A stretch of DNA of 64,000 nt from Roseobacter sp. (GTDB lineage Bacteria > Pseudomonadota > Alphaproteobacteria > Rhodobacterales > Rhodobacteraceae): NCBI GenBank assembly GCA_015665415.1, contig JADFAE010000016.1, forward strand, positions 62,001-126,000, written 5' to 3'. The position numbers and the translations under genes were made by a program. The notes beneath the pieces were generated by a model that was not told where the DNA came from, made no database searches, and saw only the letters and a program-made list of their open reading frames with translations. Positions 60,792-64,000 of this stretch are shown piece after piece. Position 1 is the stretch's first letter. The number at the start of each line of letters is the position of its first letter.

Positions 60792-63741
60792 GAAGACGCT
60801 CCCCTTCCGGATCAACAAAATGGGCCGAGACCACCTCTACCTGGATCTCGCTGCCCTCCAGCGGGCTGACAGCCCGCAGCCTTTCCCCCATGCGATTGGC
60901 ACCGTCTTTCAGGAAACCAATCCCGATCGCGCTGCCCAGGATGGGCGAATAGCAGGCTGAGGTGACATAGCCCTGATCTGTGCGGGCATTGACCGCACCG
61001 CTGGCATTCATCAGATGCGCCCCTGCCAGGACTGGATCTGTATCCGTCACCGGTTTGAAGCCAACCAGGCGCAACCCGGTCTCGTCGTTCATTCCTTCGC
61101 GTTCGCTCAGGGTATTGCCGATGCAGTCCTTTTTCTTGCTGACCATCCGACCCAGGCCGAGGTTCTGCGCCGTGGTGGTGCCGTTGAGCTCATTGCCGGC
61201 GGCATGGCCCTTTTCGATCCGCATCACGCCCAGCGCTTCGGTGCCATAGGGGGTCACATCGAATTCCTCGCCCGCCGCCATCAAGGCACGGACCAAGGCA
61301 TCGCCATAGCGGGTTGGCACTGCGATCTCGTAGGCCAGCTCTCCGGAGAATGAAATCCGGAACAGACGCGCGCGACACCCACCACAAATGGTGATCTCGC
61401 CGCAGGCCATGAAGGGAAAGCCCTCGTTGGAGATGTCCACATCCGCGTCGACGATCTTTTCCAGCAGTTTACGTGCATTGGGCCCAGCTACGGCGTATTG
61501 CGCCCAGGCCTCGGTGGTGGAGATCAGCTGCACATCGAGATCCGGCCACAGACACTGCCGCGCAAATTCCATATTGCGATAGGCCAGCACCGCGTTGGCG
61601 GTGGTGGTGGTAACCACAAAATGGTCCTCTGCCAGCCGGGCCGCGGTGCCATCGTCATAGGCGATGCCGTCCTCACGCAGCATCAAGCCATAGCGCACCT
61701 TGCCCACTGGCAATTTGGCAAAACCATTGGCGTAGATCTTGTTGAGGAAACTGGCGGCATCGCGGCCCTGCACGTCGATCTTGCCCAGGGTGGTCACGTC
61801 ACACACGCCAACCGATTTACGGGTCTGCAGCACTTCACGGTCCACCGACTGACGCCAGTGGGTCTCTCCCTTGCGCGGGAACCACTGCGCGCGCAGCCAG
61901 TCGCCCACCTCGGTAAAGACGGCACCCTGTTCCTCGGCCCAGACATGCGAGGGCGTTTTGCGGGTGGGGTGGAAATGCTTGCCAGTAGCACGCCCGGCCA
62001 TGGTGCTCATGGGCACGGGCGTATAGGGCGGGCGGAAAATGGTGGTGCCGGTTTCCGGGATCGATTTGCCTGTGAGCTCAGCCATGACCGCCAGGCCCAG
62101 CATGTTCGAGGTTTTGCCCTGGTCAGTGGCCATGCCCAATGTGGTATAGCGCTTCAGGTGCTCGACGGAGACAAAGTTTTCCTGATGCGCCAGCTTCACG
62201 TCCTTGACGGTGACGTCGTTTTGCAAATCGACCCAGGCGCGGGATTTGCCGCCCCTCACATGCCAGAAGGGTTTCAGCGCAATCGGCGCATCTTCGGCCT
62301 GCGGCACCGCGATCGGGCTGGCGGCAACCCCCAGGTCATTCAGCGCCACAACCGCTGCGGTAGCGCCGCCTGATAGGGCCTGCGCGGTTGACAGTTGACC
62401 ATTGGCGGCGCCTGCAACCGTCATCCCAATTGGCAGATCAGGTCCAGGCACAAAGGCGGCAAGCTCCGCGTCCCATTGCGGGCGGCCACGCTGATGACAG
62501 GTGAGATGCACATTGGGATTCCACCCCCCCGAGACCGCAAGCGCCCCGCACATGATCTTGCGGGTCTGCCCATTGGCCAGACGCACCGTGATCGAGGTCA
62601 GTCCCAGACGCCCCTGGGTGCCAATGACCTCTGCGCCCGCCAACAGCTCTGTGCCTGCAACAGCTGGCGCATCGGCGCGCACATCAATCACAGCCGGGAC
62701 ATTGACGCCCTTGGCAATCAGATCCGCAGCGGTGCGATGACCATCGTCATTATTGGTGAAAATCGCGACCTGTTGCGCCGGGGCGGCCGCCCAGCGGTTC
62801 ACGTAAGAGCGCACCGCAGAGGCCAACATCACTCCGGGGCGGTCATTGTCGGCAAAGGCAATGGGACGCTCCATCGCGCCGGCGCAGAGCATGGCGCGAC
62901 GCGAATAGATCCGCCACAAGATCTGGCGTGGTTTTTCTGCCACCGCCTGCGGCAGGTGGTCCTGCACCCGTTCGACCGCACCATAGGTGCCGTGATCGAA
63001 GGCCCCTATGATTGTGGTGCGCGTCATCAGGCGCACATTGTCTAGGCTCGCCAATTCCGCCAGGGTTTCAGTGGCCCAGTCAGCACCGGAGACATCGCCC
63101 AGCGCCAGAGTCTCCGCATTGAGCCGCCCGCCCATGCGGAAATCCTCATCCGCGAGGATCACCCGCGCACCCGCGCGCCCGGCGGTCAGCGCCGCTGCCA
63201 ACCCGGTGGGGCCCGCGCCAATGATCAGCAGATCGCAATGCAGAAAGCCTTTGTCGTAGAGATCCGGGTCTTCTTCGAAGGAAATGCTGCCAAGGCCTGC
63301 CGCCTTGCGAATAATCGGCTCATAGACCTTTTCCCAAAAGGGTTTTGGCCACATGAAGGTCTTGTAATAAAAGCCCGCCGTCAGAAAGTTGCTAAAGCGG
63401 TCATTCACCGCCATGGCATCAAAGCGCAGCGAGGGCCAGGCGTTCTGGGCCTTGGCCTCAAGCCCCTCAAACAGCTCGGCCACGGTGGCGCGGGTGTTGG
63501 GCTCTTGCCGGTTGCCCTGGCGCAGCTCGACCAATGCGTTGGGCTCTTCCGAGCCAGCGGTCAGCACTCCGCGTGGGCGGTGATATTTGAAGGAGCGGCC
63601 CATCAGGCGCTCACCATTGGCCAGCAGGGCGGAGGCCAGGGTGTCGCCCTCAAAGCCTTTGAAGCTGCGGCCATCAAAGCGGAAGTTCAATTCTGTGTTG
63701 CGGTTTACCTGTCCACCGCTGAGGCGATTTACCTGGCTCAT
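60784..63741 (-). CDS. soxA: Sarcosine oxidase alpha subunit
   Basis: 985-residue large subunit. It binds NAD+ and tetrahydrofolate and, with the beta subunit, demethylates sarcosine to glycine, H2O2 and 5,10-methylene-THF. The N-terminal 2Fe-2S-like fold contains FDGRSFKGFEGDTLASALLANG and FKYHRPRGVLTAGSEEPNALV. A dinucleotide-binding motif DLLIIGAGPTGLAAALTAGRAGARVILADED lies near residue 170. The C-terminal GcvT-like half (from about 610) has CDVTTLGKIDVQGRDAASFLNKIY and GYVTSACYSPILGSAIGIGFL. The start overlaps the soxD stop (ATGA). Confidence 0.96.
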   Translation of the reverse strand: MSQVNRLSGGQVNRNTELNFRFDGRSFKGFEGDTLASALLANGERLMGRSFKYHRPRGVLTAGSEEPNALVELRQGNRQEPNTRATVAELFEGLEAKAQNAWPSLRFDAMAVNDRFSNFLTAGFYYKTFMWPKPFWEKVYEPIIRKAAGLGSISFEEDPDLYDKGFLHCDLLIIGAGPTGLAAALTAGRAGARVILADEDFRMGGRLNAETLALGDVSGADWATETLAELASLDNVRLMTRTTIIGAFDHGTYGAVERVQDHLPQAVAEKPRQILWRIYSRRAMLCAGAMERPIAFADNDRPGVMLASAVRSYVNRWAAAPAQQVAIFTNNDDGHRTAADLIAKGVNVPAVIDVRADAPAVAGTELLAGAEVIGTQGRLGLTSITVRLANGQTRKIMCGALAVSGGWNPNVHLTCHQRGRPQWDAELAAFVPGPDLPIGMTVAGAANGQLSTAQALSGGATAAVVALNDLGVAASPIAVPQAEDAPIALKPFWHVRGGKSRAWVDLQNDVTVKDVKLAHQENFVSVEHLKRYTTLGMATDQGKTSNMLGLAVMAELTGKSIPETGTTIFRPPYTPVPMSTMAGRATGKHFHPTRKTPSHVWAEEQGAVFTEVGDWLRAQWFPRKGETHWRQSVDREVLQTRKSVGVCDVTTLGKIDVQGRDAASFLNKIYANGFAKLPVGKVRYGLMLREDGIAYDDGTAARLAEDHFVVTTTTANAVLAYRNMEFARQCLWPDLDVQLISTTEAWAQYAVAGPNARKLLEKIVDADVDISNEGFPFMACGEITICGGCRARLFRISFSGELAYEIAVPTRYGDALVRALMAAGEEFDVTPYGTEALGVMRIEKGHAAGNELNGTTTAQNLGLGRMVSKKKDCIGNTLSEREGMNDETGLRLVGFKPVTDTDPVLAGAHLMNASGAVNARTDQGYVTSACYSPILGSAIGIGFLKDGANRMGERLRAVSPLEGSEIQVEVVSAHFVDPEGERLRA

Positions 63742-64000
63742 GTGCTGCGCCCTCTTGCCCGGGCCACGTCGCGGGCAAGTTCCACCTTGGAGATCTCATG
63801 GGTCAGAGTGTTGCGGGTCACCACCAGCCAGGAGCGATCTCCGGTCTCGTGGAACCACAACTCCCGGTGCTCACCTGCCGGGTTGTCGCGCAGATAAAGG
63901 TAGTCGTGAAACTGGTCCTGGGCGTCCTTTGCCTGCCAGTCAGGGCGGTCAATCAGGCTGGCATCGCCCAGATAGGTGAATTCCTGTGCGTCACGCAGAC
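63738..64000 (-). CDS. soxD: Sarcosine oxidase delta subunit (5' end outside window)
   Basis: The last 87 residues are visible on the reverse strand: they include EFTYLGDASLIDRPD, YLYLRDNPAGEHRELWFHETGDRSWLVVTRNT and the C-terminus ARDVARARGRST. These match SoxD, the small zinc-binding subunit; its N-terminal Cys/His motifs lie beyond base 64000. Order soxD-soxA-soxG implies soxB just outside the window. Confidence 0.93.
   Translation of the reverse strand, partial: LRDAQEFTYLGDASLIDRPDWQAKDAQDQFHDYLYLRDNPAGEHRELWFHETGDRSWLVVTRNTLTHEISKVELARDVARARGRST

Noticed and set aside
1-64000. CRISPR arrays, insertion sequences, prophage or integrase genes
   Set aside because: No regularly spaced repeats, transposase, terminase or integrase-like protein was seen on either strand.

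Overview
The window is chromosomal DNA of a marine Rhodobacteraceae bacterium of the Roseobacter group (Phaeobacter/Leisingera/Ruegeria type). I infer this from the high GC content, the rpoH(II)-chaN pair, the glnD-murJ-rhomboid-trpS neighbourhood, the paired phosphonate oxygenases tmpA/tmpB, a TAT-type nosRZDFYLX cluster and the soxDAG genes. No phage, insertion sequence, CRISPR array or rRNA gene was seen. One tRNA with a CAU anticodon is present.

Layout. 0-16.4 kb is mostly core: coaBC (cut by the window edge), a ChaN-like protein translationally coupled to a heat-shock sigma factor, cobP-cobC, a glutathione transferase, comM, gshB-yraN-rsmI divergent from an LpoA-like lipoprotein, glnD, murJ, a rhomboid that has lost its catalytic residues, and trpS. 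16.4-19.2 kb holds tmpA-tmpB with a divergent LysR regulator; the pair should turn 2-(trimethylamino)ethylphosphonate into glycine betaine and phosphate. 19.2-28.0 kb looks less GC-rich than its flanks. It carries a one-direction operon (LysR, D-glutamate-cyclase-type DUF1445 protein, TRAP transporter DctPQM, full-length 5-oxoprolinase) that reads as a D-glutamate/5-oxoproline uptake and degradation system.

28.0-34.4 kb is a phenylacetate catabolic island (TetR, paaK, paaI, paaG, divergent paaZ, PaaX regulator). 34.4-40.9 kb has an alpha/beta hydrolase, the tRNA, an unknown membrane protein with an SBP56/methanethiol-oxidase-type protein and an IclR regulator, then a GlcNAc-kinase-like ATPase overlapping nagA. 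41.2-50.3 kb is a complete nitrous oxide reductase operon, preceded by an Fnr-type box and a small exported protein with a CxxCxxCxxC motif.

50.4-64.0 kb appears devoted to a methylated amine. A minus-strand cluster (aldehyde dehydrogenase, atypical M19 'dipeptidase' lacking metal ligands, BCCT transporter, a 573-residue protein of unknown family, DUF3726 protein, Ldh-family reductase) faces a LysR plus GlxA/AraC regulator pair. After these come soxG, soxA and soxD of sarcosine oxidase. The substrate of this cluster is not evident, and it is one of the two best candidates for an undescribed pathway; the 19-28 kb operon is the other. Both carry the same dyad, CTATC-N6-GATAG, next to a LysR gene.

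All calls come from reading the sequence and recalled family knowledge. No database search was run.
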